Assembly (NCBI RefSeq): GCF_018736145.1
Contig: NZ_CP059997.1
Span: forward strand, 4,215,501 to 4,279,500
Origin: Amycolatopsis sp. CA-230715
Lineage (GTDB): Bacteria > Actinomycetota > Actinomycetes > Mycobacteriales > Pseudonocardiaceae
Length of the DNA stretch: 64,000 nt
Direction: 5' to 3'
This document shows positions 50,033 through 57,645 of this stretch, in pieces. The notes below the pieces were generated by a model. The model did no database searches. It saw only the letters and a program-made list of their open reading frames with translations, and had not been told where the DNA came from. How positions within the stretch are numbered: the stretch's first letter is position 1; each line of letters starts with the position of its first letter. The translations under genes and the position numbers were made by a program.

Positions 50033-51856
50033 ATGACTGCAGTAGCCATCCCCGGTCTGGACAACGCGCCGACGACGCACAGTGGCGTGCTGTCCTGGGT
50101 TCGGGAGGTCGCTGAGCTGACCACCCCGGACCGAGTGGTGTGGGTGGACGGTTCCGACGAAGAGGCCGCACGGATCAACGCCGAACTCGTGGAAGCGGGC
50201 ACGTTCGTGCCGCTGAAGTCGAAGCCCAACTCGTTCTGGGCCGCATCCGATCCGAACGACGTCGCGCGGGTCGAGGACCGCACCTTCATCTGCTCCCGTG
50301 AGGAGGGCGACGCGGGTCCCACCAACCACTGGATGGACCCGGTCGAGATGAAGGCGACCATGACCGAGCTGTACCGCGGCTGTATGCGTGGCCGCACGAT
50401 GTACGTGATCCCGTTCTGCATGGGCCCGCTCGGTGACGAGAACCCGAAGCTCGGCGTCGAGATCACCGACTTCGCCTACGTCGTGGCTTCGATGCGGGTG
50501 ATGACCCGCGCGGGGAAGGCCGCACTCGACAAGTTCGTCAAGCCGGATGGGACCGAGGCCCCGTTCGTGCCGGCGCTGCACTCGGTCGGCGCGCCGCTCG
50601 AGCCGGGTGAGAAGGACGTTCCCTGGCCCTGCAACACGACCAAGTACATCAGCCACTTCCCCGAAGAGCGTCTGATTTGGAGCTACGGTTCCGGCTACGG
50701 CGGCAACTCGTTGCTGGGGAAGAAGTGCTACTCGCTGCGCATCGGTTCGGCGATCGCCCGTGACGAGGGCTGGCTCGCCGAGCACATGCTGATCCTGAAG
50801 CTGATCTCGCCGGAGGACAAGGTCCACTACGTCGCGGCCGCGTTCCCCAGCGCCTGCGGCAAGACCAACCTGGCGATGCTCCAGCCGACCATTCCGGGCT
50901 GGCGCGCGGAAACCCTCGGCGACGACATCGCGTGGATGCGGTTCGGCGAGGACGGCCGCCTGTACGCGGTGAACCCCGAGTTCGGCTTCTTCGGTGTCGC
51001 GCCGGGCACCGACTGGCACACCAACCCGAACGCGATGCGCACCATCGAACAGGGCAACACGGTGTTCACCAACGTCGCGCTCACCGACGACGGCGACATC
51101 TGGTGGGAGGGCATGGAAAACCAGCCCTCGCACGCCACCTCCTGGAAGAAGGAGGACTGGACGCCCGACTCGGACGAGAAGGCGGCGCACCCGAACTCGC
51201 GCTACTGCACGCCGATGTCGCAGTGCCCGATCCTCGCGCCGGAATGGGACGACCCGAAGGGCGTGCCGATCTCGGCGATCCTGTTCGGTGGCCGCCGCAA
51301 GACCACGGTCCCGCTGGTCAACGAGGCCCGCGACTGGCAGCACGGCGTTTTCATGGGTGCCACCATGTCGTCGGAGACCACCGCCGCCGCGGTGGGCGCG
51401 GTCGGCAACGTCCGCCGCGACCCGATGGCGATGCTGCCGTTCCTCGGCTACCACGCCGGTGACTACTTCAAGCACTGGCTCGACCTCGGCAAGAACGCCG
51501 ACGCCGACAAGCTGCCGAAGATCTTCTACGTCAACTGGTTCCGCCGCGGCGAGGACAAGCGCTTCCTGTGGCCGGGATTCGGCGAGAACTCGCGCGTGCT
51601 GAAGTGGATCCTCGAGCGGGTCGAGGGCCGCGGCAACGCGACCGAGACGCCGATCGGCTTCCTGCCCAGCGCCGACGACCTCGACATCGAAGGCATCAAG
51701 GAGCCGCGGGAAGACGTCGACGCCGCGCTGGCGTTCAACGCCGAAGAGTGGCGCCAGGAGCTTCCGCTCATCGAGGAATGGTTCGAAAAGATCGGCGACC
51801 GCGTGCCGTCGAGCCTGCACGACGAGCTGGCCGCGCTGAGGGACCGCCTCGGCTGA
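50033..51856 (+). CDS. pckG: Phosphoenolpyruvate carboxykinase (GTP)
   Basis: A 607-residue GTP-dependent PEPCK, which converts oxaloacetate to phosphoenolpyruvate, the committed step of gluconeogenesis and part of the anaplerotic node. The active-site P-loop is FPSACGKTN with the mobile Cys275 and Lys277. The kinase-2 motif is GDDIAWM, and the substrate-binding NPEFGFFGVAPGT is complete. The ATG at 50033 is preceded by AGGAGAAG. It stands alone, framed by two leader hairpins, a 3' terminator and a 99-bp inverted repeat. Monocarboxylate uptake genes 5.5 kb downstream may feed the same growth on organic acids. Confidence 0.97.
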   Translation: MTAVAIPGLDNAPTTHSGVLSWVREVAELTTPDRVVWVDGSDEEAARINAELVEAGTFVPLKSKPNSFWAASDPNDVARVEDRTFICSREEGDAGPTNHWMDPVEMKATMTELYRGCMRGRTMYVIPFCMGPLGDENPKLGVEITDFAYVVASMRVMTRAGKAALDKFVKPDGTEAPFVPALHSVGAPLEPGEKDVPWPCNTTKYISHFPEERLIWSYGSGYGGNSLLGKKCYSLRIGSAIARDEGWLAEHMLILKLISPEDKVHYVAAAFPSACGKTNLAMLQPTIPGWRAETLGDDIAWMRFGEDGRLYAVNPEFGFFGVAPGTDWHTNPNAMRTIEQGNTVFTNVALTDDGDIWWEGMENQPSHATSWKKEDWTPDSDEKAAHPNSRYCTPMSQCPILAPEWDDPKGVPISAILFGGRRKTTVPLVNEARDWQHGVFMGATMSSETTAAAVGAVGNVRRDPMAMLPFLGYHAGDYFKHWLDLGKNADADKLPKIFYVNWFRRGEDKRFLWPGFGENSRVLKWILERVEGRGNATETPIGFLPSADDLDIEGIKEPREDVDAALAFNAEEWRQELPLIEEWFEKIGDRVPSSLHDELAALRDRLG

Positions 51857-51870
51857 CATGAAAACGCGAA

Positions 51871-51905
51871 CGGGGCCCCGGTACTCGCACCGGGGCCCCG
51901 ATTCG
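51871..51905 (+). terminator. Terminator after pckG
   Basis: A perfect 11-base stem CGGGGCCCCGG/CCGGGGCCCCG with an 8-base loop, starting 15 bases after the stop and followed by ATTCGTCTTA. Confidence 0.88.
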
Positions 51906-51929
51906 TCTTAGTTGTCCACACTCGACACT

Positions 51930-52028
51930 CCCTGTGGACAACTCGCCTTCCCGTCCCCATCCACCCCCGCCCCCCGGTAAACTGGGCTGGGGCCGCCCCC
52001 CGGGATCGGGTGGGGGATGACCAAGGTG
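51930..52028 (-). repeat. Right arm of the 99-bp inverted repeat flanking pckG
   Basis: The reverse complement of the left arm (49479-49577), with three substitutions. Here too TTGTCCACA and TGTGGACAA face each other at the inner end (51911-51941), giving a potential 11-bp hairpin AGTTGTCCACA/TGTGGACAACT. The outer end reaches to within 75 bases of the next gene. There is no transposase and no target-site duplication that I can identify. Confidence 0.9.
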
Positions 52029-52102
52029 TGTGCGATCGGCGGTCCGCGGACGGTTGTGCTGGCGGGGCCGCGGCGGTGCCGTTTCTCGGTATGTTGAGGG
52101 AC

Positions 52103-52972
52103 ATGGCTACTGGGGAATTCCGCTTCGGCGTCAACATGACCGCGTCATCCGGGCGGCAGGCCTGGGTCGACAAGTGCCGCCGCGCCGAGGAACTCGGGTT
52201 CGACGTGGTGGCGGTGCCCGACCACCTCGGCATGGTGTCGCCGTTCCCGGCGCTCGTGCTCGCCGCCGAGGCCACCGAGCGGGTCCGGGTCGGCACCTTC
52301 GTGATCAACGCGCCGTTCTTCAACCCGACCCTGCTCGCGCGGGACATCGTCGGCACCGACCTGTGCACCGACGGCAGGCTCGAAATCGGCCTCGGTGCCG
52401 GATACGTGAAAGCCGAGTTCGACAAGGCGGGCCTGCCGTTCGAATCGCCGGGCAAACGCGTCGACCACCTCGAGCGCACCATCGACGAGCTCGCCCGCTT
52501 CGCCGCCGACGAGACCGAGCCGAACCCGGCGCAGAACCCGATCCCCCTGCTCGTCGCGGGCAACGGGAACAGGGTGCTCGAACTCGCCGCCGAACGCGCC
52601 GACATCATCGGGTTCGCCGGCGCGGGCATCGGCCGCGACGGCACCCCGACCGTCTCCACCGCGGAAGACCTCGACGAACGGGTCGCCTACGTCCGCGGTG
52701 CCCTCGACGGACGCCAGGTCGAGTTCAACACCCTCGTCCAGCGCATGCGGATCACCGAAGACCGCGAAAGCGCGCTCGACGAGCTCGTCGACCTGTTCGG
52801 CGGCACCAAGACACGGACGGAAATCGACGCACTGCCGACCTTCTACGTCGGCACGGCCGACGAGATCGCGGACAAGCTGCGCGCGAACCGCGAACGCTTC
52901 GGGTTCACCTACGTCACCGTGCTCGAACCGGACCTCGACGCGCTCGGCCAGGTCATCCCCCTGCTGCGCTGA
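52103..52972 (+). CDS. LLM-class F420-dependent oxidoreductase
   Basis: A 289-residue luciferase-like TIM-barrel protein. Its opening FRFGVNMTASSGRQAWVDKCR and the segments VAVPDHLG, RVRVGTFVINAPFFNP and GRLEIGLGAGYVKAEFDKAG fit the F420-using group common in actinobacteria rather than FMN luciferases. The reaction cannot be assigned. The ATG at 52103 has GAGGGA upstream; the frame is open 93 bases further back into the repeat arm, which I regard as non-coding. It is followed at 18 bases by a small ABC ATPase. Confidence 0.85.
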   Translation: MATGEFRFGVNMTASSGRQAWVDKCRRAEELGFDVVAVPDHLGMVSPFPALVLAAEATERVRVGTFVINAPFFNPTLLARDIVGTDLCTDGRLEIGLGAGYVKAEFDKAGLPFESPGKRVDHLERTIDELARFAADETEPNPAQNPIPLLVAGNGNRVLELAAERADIIGFAGAGIGRDGTPTVSTAEDLDERVAYVRGALDGRQVEFNTLVQRMRITEDRESALDELVDLFGGTKTRTEIDALPTFYVGTADEIADKLRANRERFGFTYVTVLEPDLDALGQVIPLLR

Positions 52973-52990
52973 CCAGTACGCTTGGCGCAC

Positions 52991-53602
52991 ATGGGGATTC
53001 GCGCACGCGGTCTCGGCGTCCGGATCACCGAGCACGAATGGTTGTTCCGCGGCCTCGACCTCACCGTCCGGCCGGGTGAGTGCGCGGTGCTCGTCGGCCC
53101 GAACGGCACCGGCAAATCGACACTGCTCCGCTGCGTCTACGGCATGCAGAACCCGACCACGGGCACCGTCGTGGTGGCAGGGGAAACCCCCGACGAGCGC
53201 AAGGCCGCGTTCCGCCGCAAGGTTTCCGTGCTGCTCGACGATTCCGACTTCTTCGCGGAACTGACCCCGGTCCAGCACCTCGAACTGCTCGGCCAGACCT
53301 TCGGCGAACCCCGCGAAGACATCGACGAACTGATCGCCGACGCGGGGCTCGCCGAACGCGCCGAGGTCACCGCGGGCCGGTTCTCCGCGGGCCAGCGCCG
53401 CAGGCTCCTGCTGCTGGGCGCCACCGCGCGCCCGTTCGAGATCCTCCTGCTCGACGAGCCGGAGCGCGCGCTCGACAGCGACGGCAAGCAGTGGCTGACC
53501 GCGCTCGTCCGCAGGGCGACCGAGGCGGGCGCCGCGGTCGTGCTGGCGACCCACCACCCGCCGCTGCTCGACACCGCGGACGTCGTACTGGACCTCGCGT
53601 GA
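52991..53602 (+). CDS. Compact ABC transporter ATP-binding protein
   Basis: A 203-residue minimal ATPase, about 30 residues shorter than usual: Walker A GPNGTGKST, signature FSAGQRRRL (variant of LSGGQ), Walker B ILLLDEPERALD and the switch region ATHHPP. The sequence after the switch is almost absent. Small ATPases of this size occur with ABC-2-like exporters such as those for lantibiotic immunity or heme maturation (CcmA). The ATG at 52991 has no ribosome site, so leaderless translation is likely. It overlaps the permease gene by four bases. Confidence 0.88.
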   Translation: MGIRARGLGVRITEHEWLFRGLDLTVRPGECAVLVGPNGTGKSTLLRCVYGMQNPTTGTVVVAGETPDERKAAFRRKVSVLLDDSDFFAELTPVQHLELLGQTFGEPREDIDELIADAGLAERAEVTAGRFSAGQRRRLLLLGATARPFEILLLDEPERALDSDGKQWLTALVRRATEAGAAVVLATHHPPLLDTADVVLDLA

Positions 53603-54951
53603 CGACCCGGTCCCCCGTCCGGCTGCCGGGAAAACGGCGGTTCGGCGGGGTGTTTTCCGGCGGCACCGAAACACTCGTCGCCTACTTGGCCATCGGCCTG
53701 CTGGCGAGCGCCTACTTCAAGCTCGACTGGTGGCACAAGGTCCTCATCGGACAGTCGAATGTGGACAGTCGCACGCTGCTGGGGTTCGCGTTCGCCTGCT
53801 GCGCGCTGCGGTGGAAGTCCTTGCTGCGCCGCACTTTCGTCTGGGCCGAGCCCGCGGCGCTGACCTGGCTCGACTTCACCTTCGCCGACCGGAGCGTGCT
53901 GATCGCGCGCCGCCTGTGGCGGCTGTGGTTGACGGACCTGCTGGCACTGGCCTACGTCATCGGTCTCGTCGCGGCCGTTTACGAGCCGCCAAGCGCGGTG
54001 TTGCTGGCCTGCGCGGCGGTACTCGTCGCGAGCGGGCTGTTCGCGCTCGGGCTCGCCAGGCGCGCGTCGGCGAACGCGGTGCTCGAAGCGGCGTGGCCGA
54101 TCGTGCTGGCGCTGGCCGGGCTGGTGTGCACGGCGGTGCCCGCCCCGGTCACCTGGTGGTTTGCGCTTGCCGGGGCCTTCGCGGCGGGCGCGGTGTGGAG
54201 CTGGTGGGGTTCCGGTCCGCTGCGGCGCCCCGCGGTCGCGAACGCGGGCCGCACCCGGCTCGTCGACAAGTGGAACGAGCGACTCGTCCGCACGGTGGCG
54301 GTCACGTTCCTCGACCCGCTGATGATGCTGCCGTCGGCGGCCCAGACCGGTGGCCGCGCGCTGGGAAATCCCGCGCTGCTGCGGCTCGCGACGCACGGCG
54401 TGCGCGCCAGATCCCGGTTCGCCGTGACCGCACTGCTGACCGCGGTCATCGTGCCGGTGGCGCTGGTCGCGCTGCCCCGCTGGCCGGACGTGCCGCTGGT
54501 AGTGCTCGCCGGATACGGCGCGCTGGTCCCGTTCGGCGCCGGGCTCGGCGAAATCTGGGCCAACCCGGGGCGCCGCCGGTGGATCGGCTCGGGTGACGGC
54601 GAGATCAGGGCGTGGCACGCGGCCGTGCTCGTCGGCATTCTCGCGATCTGGACCGCGGTGCTCATCGCGTCCGGGCTGGCCGTGGGCGTGCACTTCACCG
54701 CGGCCTGCTGGCTGGCGCTGCCCGTGATCGCGGCTTCGGTGGTGCGGACCGTCACCAGGCCGCCGATCGACTACGGCGCGGTCGGGGCCACCGACACCCC
54801 GATGGGGCAGCTGCCGGTCGGGCTCGTCAAGCAGTTCCTCCGCGGCCCCGACGTGCTGGTCGTCGCCACCGTGGTGCTGACGGCCGCCCCGCTCGACTGG
54901 GTCTCGGTGCTGGTCGTGGCCGCGTGCGCCGCGCTGTGCTTCCGGCGCTGA
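53599..54951 (+). CDS. Unassigned membrane protein, probable ABC permease
   Basis: A 450-residue protein with about ten predicted membrane helices. It starts with the GTG overlapping the ATPase stop (GTGA). After a first pair of helices there is a cytosolic segment (TTRSPVRLPGKRRFGG at the start, and the Arg-rich LLRRTFVWAEPAALTWLDF loop) that could dock the ATPase. No family signature beyond this is visible to me; it resembles DUF6297-like permeases of actinomycetes only in size and topology. The cargo is unknown. Gene coupling makes the transporter assignment reasonable. Confidence 0.65.
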   Translation: MTTRSPVRLPGKRRFGGVFSGGTETLVAYLAIGLLASAYFKLDWWHKVLIGQSNVDSRTLLGFAFACCALRWKSLLRRTFVWAEPAALTWLDFTFADRSVLIARRLWRLWLTDLLALAYVIGLVAAVYEPPSAVLLACAAVLVASGLFALGLARRASANAVLEAAWPIVLALAGLVCTAVPAPVTWWFALAGAFAAGAVWSWWGSGPLRRPAVANAGRTRLVDKWNERLVRTVAVTFLDPLMMLPSAAQTGGRALGNPALLRLATHGVRARSRFAVTALLTAVIVPVALVALPRWPDVPLVVLAGYGALVPFGAGLGEIWANPGRRRWIGSGDGEIRAWHAAVLVGILAIWTAVLIASGLAVGVHFTAACWLALPVIAASVVRTVTRPPIDYGAVGATDTPMGQLPVGLVKQFLRGPDVLVVATVVLTAAPLDWVSVLVVAACAALCFRR

Positions 54952-54976
54952 ACCCGGCCGGTTTCACGTGGATCAA

Positions 54977-55237
54977 TCAGACCGCGCGGGCCAGCCCCTG
55001 CTCGACGGCCATGCGGAGCGCGTCGACGGAAAGGCCGACGGCGTCGGCGAGCGCGACCACGGTGAAGAACGCCGGGGTGGGGATCCGGCCGGTTTCGATC
55101 TTGCGCAGGGTTTCCACCGAGATCCCCGCTTCGGTGGCCACCTCGGCCATGCTGCGCGCGCCACGGGCACCGCGCAGCACCGCGCCGAGCCGTTCGCCCC
55201 GCGCGTGCTCGGCCTCGGTCAACGGGACGCGCACCAT
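54977..55237 (-). CDS. XRE-family helix-turn-helix regulator, small
   Basis: An 86-residue DNA-binding protein. The helix-turn-helix is at about residues 28-58 (ARSMAEVATEAGISVETLRK, IETGRIPTPAFF), followed by a short helical tail (LADAVGLSVDALRMAVEQ). There is no effector domain. The ATG at 55237 has only a weak ribosome site. A strong palindrome (55263-55298) lies directly upstream and would suit autoregulation. It is convergent with the preceding permease gene, 25 bases apart. Confidence 0.8.
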   Translation of the reverse strand: MVRVPLTEAEHARGERLGAVLRGARGARSMAEVATEAGISVETLRKIETGRIPTPAFFTVVALADAVGLSVDALRMAVEQGLARAV

Positions 55238-55262
55238 GCCGCCATGGTACCGACCCGGTTGC

Positions 55263-55298
55263 CCACAGCCTGTGGACAACTCTGTGCACAGGCTGTGG
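55263..55298. repeat. 12-bp perfect palindrome containing a DnaA box
   Basis: CCACAGCCTGTG pairs exactly with CACAGGCTGTGG across a 12-base loop. A perfect TGTGGACAA spans the stem and loop (55271-55279). It lies 26 bases upstream of the XRE gene and is either its operator or a DnaA-binding hairpin like those at the pckG repeat ends. Confidence 0.5.
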
Positions 55299-55388
55299 AG
55301 TACCAGGTCGAAATCGGATGGTGATCCCGGTTTTCGCAACATGACGGCGCCGGGAGCGTCCTTCTTCATAGAGGAGAGGGGTCTGATC

Positions 55389-55538
55389 ATGGTGCTCGCA
55401 GCCGTCGCGATGCTGGTTCTCGCGCTGGGTGCCGCCGTGTGCGCGACGGTGTCCGGCGCGCTTCGAGGGCAGGACAAAGACGAGGAAAGCCCCGCCGAAC
55501 CGAAATCCGGCGGGGCTCCTCGGAAGCGCAAGCGCTAG
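55389..55538 (+). CDS. Single-helix membrane microprotein
   Basis: A 49-residue protein: one hydrophobic helix from residue 2 to 23 (VLAAVAMLVLALGAAVCATV), then a charged tail DKDEESPAEPKSGG and the end RKRKR. The ATG at 55389 follows GAGGAGAGGGG. This is a clear translation start, but the function is unknown. Its last bases overlap the stop of the convergent peptidase gene. Small proteins of this type often attach to and modulate larger membrane complexes. Confidence 0.6.
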   Translation: MVLAAVAMLVLALGAAVCATVSGALRGQDKDEESPAEPKSGGAPRKRKR

Positions 55539-57145
55539 TTCTTCGGCTCGGGCGGCACCGGCAGCGGGAGGCCGGGGATGCTCTGGTCCTCCGGCACCTT
55601 GCCGTCCACGAGGTAGTCCTCCACGACTTTGTCCACAGCCGCGTTCCCGCCGGCGTAGATGCCGTGGTCGCCTTCCTTGGTCACGGTGATCATGCGCGAT
55701 CCGGCGAACGCCCGGTGCGCGCGTTCGGCGCCCTCGATCGGGGTGGCCGGATCGTGGGCGGACTGCACCATCAGCACCGGCGGCACGCCCTTGCCGTCGA
55801 GCACCGGCAGTGGCGCGGGCTGGTGCTTCCAGAACAGGCACGGCTGGATCAGCCAGCCCGCGCCGAGCAGCGGGAGCTGGCGGTCGATGAACTCCTGCGA
55901 CTCCTCGATCGCGCTTTCGCGGCTGCCCGCCCACGCGCCTTCGCTGCACGGGATCGTCCAGAAGCTCGCGTCGTAGGCGTCCGCGTAGTCACCGGGCACC
56001 CGCAACGGCTGCGGACCGGTGATCTCGGGCGCCGACTTCGCACCCTTGACCTTCTGCGTCGCCGCGGCCTTCTGGTCCGCGGTGGCCCCGCCCTTGGTCA
56101 GGGTCCGCACATTCGTCAGGTAGTCCGCCAGCGCGGGGAAGTTCCCCTTCGCGTAGAGCTGCGACGCGATGTAGGAATCCAGCTGGTTCGCCGAAATCGT
56201 GGTGTCGCCAACGGCGGCCGGGTTCTTGGACAGCGCGTAGCGGACCTCTTCGTAGGTCTGGCGGGCGGCTTCGCCGGTGGCGCCGAAGTGGTACCGGCTG
56301 TCGTACTTCGCCAGCCACGGAAGGAAATCCTGACGCCAGCGCCGCTCGAAACCGAGCGGCTGCGACGCGAACGACTTCTCCCAGGTGGTGGTGAACTCGG
56401 TGTTCGAGTCGAGCACGAACCGGCCGGTGCGATCGGGGAACGCCTGCGCGTAGTGCGCGCCGAGCCAGGTGCCCGCCGAGTAACCGACCCAGTTCACCTT
56501 GTCGCGCTTGAGAAGCACGCGCAGCAGGTCGAGATCGTGCACGGTCTGGTCGGTGGTCACCAAGGGACCGAGCTCGCCGGATTTCAGCTGGCACGACTCG
56601 GCGGCGTACTTCGTCGCGTCGAGGATCAGGTCGAGGTTCGCCCGGTCCCGGTTCCTGGGGTCCAAAGAGGACCCGGTGCCGACCGCGCCGCCGCAGGTGA
56701 GGTTGGTGCTCTTCCCGGTGCCGCGCGGGTCGATGCCGATGACCTCCTGGCTCGCGCGCAGCTTCGCCTGGTTGCGCAGCCGGGCGGGGAACAGGCGTCC
56801 CGGTGCGCCAGGTCCGCCGGGGTTGGTCAGCACGCTCGCGGTCGCCTCGGCGCCGGTCGCCTTCAGCCGCGAAACCGCGATCGTCAGGTCGATCCGGTCG
56901 TCCACCCTGGACCAGTCGCGCGGGGTCAGGTACGTCGCGCACTCCATGCCCTCGGCACCGGCGGGCGGTGGCGACGGCAGTTCGTCACCGGCGCACACAT
57001 GCCAGTTCAAGGCCTGGTTCGCGTACCGGTCGGGAATTCCGGTGGAATTCAGCGGCGGCGGGTCCGCCGTCGCCACCGGCGCCAGTCCCGCCAGCACGGT
57101 GCCCGCCACCGCCGGTACCAGCAGTGCGCGGTGCAGCTTCGTCAT
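55535..57145 (-). CDS. Secreted S33/TAP-type peptidase (alpha/beta hydrolase)
   Basis: A 536-residue precursor. A signal peptide ends near VATA, and the mature enzyme has the nucleophile elbow GYSAG (Ser about 223), the late Asp in QSAHDPATP and the catalytic His in EGDHGIY. A TAP-like C-terminal domain is present. Family members cleave N-terminal residues or tripeptides from peptides, or act as secreted esterases. Four cysteines in the mature part (CAGDEL, MECATY, LTCGG, ESCQLK) suggest disulphides. The ATG at 57145 follows GAGGAACG. It is divergent from DUF3311 across 218 bases with no other gene. Confidence 0.88.
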   Translation of the reverse strand: MTKLHRALLVPAVAGTVLAGLAPVATADPPPLNSTGIPDRYANQALNWHVCAGDELPSPPPAGAEGMECATYLTPRDWSRVDDRIDLTIAVSRLKATGAEATASVLTNPGGPGAPGRLFPARLRNQAKLRASQEVIGIDPRGTGKSTNLTCGGAVGTGSSLDPRNRDRANLDLILDATKYAAESCQLKSGELGPLVTTDQTVHDLDLLRVLLKRDKVNWVGYSAGTWLGAHYAQAFPDRTGRFVLDSNTEFTTTWEKSFASQPLGFERRWRQDFLPWLAKYDSRYHFGATGEAARQTYEEVRYALSKNPAAVGDTTISANQLDSYIASQLYAKGNFPALADYLTNVRTLTKGGATADQKAAATQKVKGAKSAPEITGPQPLRVPGDYADAYDASFWTIPCSEGAWAGSRESAIEESQEFIDRQLPLLGAGWLIQPCLFWKHQPAPLPVLDGKGVPPVLMVQSAHDPATPIEGAERAHRAFAGSRMITVTKEGDHGIYAGGNAAVDKVVEDYLVDGKVPEDQSIPGLPLPVPPEPKN

Positions 57146-57363
57146 CCGTTCCTCGCCCCTTGTCCTCGTCCGCTCGCGTTCCGTGACCTGATCATTGATA
57201 TCGGCGGCGGGTATCCCCGACAACGGCCCCGGTGTCGACCTTTCGGGTGGTGTGGGTGATCAAATCTGTATCGGGAGACTCGTGACGACGACACACCGAC
57301 GTTCTAGGGTCTACCCGGTTCGAACTTCTTCCGACGGGGTTCCACGGGCGTTAGGTGAGGCAG

Positions 57364-57645
57364 ATGGCAGCTGGCAAAGCGGACGGGAAGGTCACCGGGC
57401 TGCGGTTCAGCCCGTGGAACCTCCTGCTGATCATCCCGTTGGTCGTGATCGTCACGCCGCTGTTCAACCTCGACCACCCGCGGCTGTTCGGGATGCCGTT
57501 CTTCTACTGGTTCCAGTTCGCGTGCGTGCTGCTCGGCGTGCTCTGCACCGGCATCGTCTACGCGGCCACCAGGGACAAGCGGGCCACCCGCGCCAAGCTC
57601 GACGCTCTCGACGTCGACGACCTCGACGAAGGAAACGTCAAGTGA
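57364..57645 (+). CDS. DUF3311 small membrane protein, symporter partner
   Basis: A 93-residue protein with two predicted helices (about 20-38 and 47-68) and an acidic C-terminus. DUF3311 proteins are encoded immediately before sodium:solute symporters of the monocarboxylate class, as here, where its last codon overlaps the symporter GTG. The small subunit is probably needed for assembly or activity. The ATG at 57364 has AGGTGAGG just upstream; the GTG at 57355 is less likely. Confidence 0.85.
   Translation: MAAGKADGKVTGLRFSPWNLLLIIPLVVIVTPLFNLDHPRLFGMPFFYWFQFACVLLGVLCTGIVYAATRDKRATRAKLDALDVDDLDEGNVK

Noticed and set aside
49479..52028. Insertion sequence or composite transposon with pckG as cargo
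   Set aside because: No transposase or recognised target duplication; pckG is a core gene in its expected neighbourhood.
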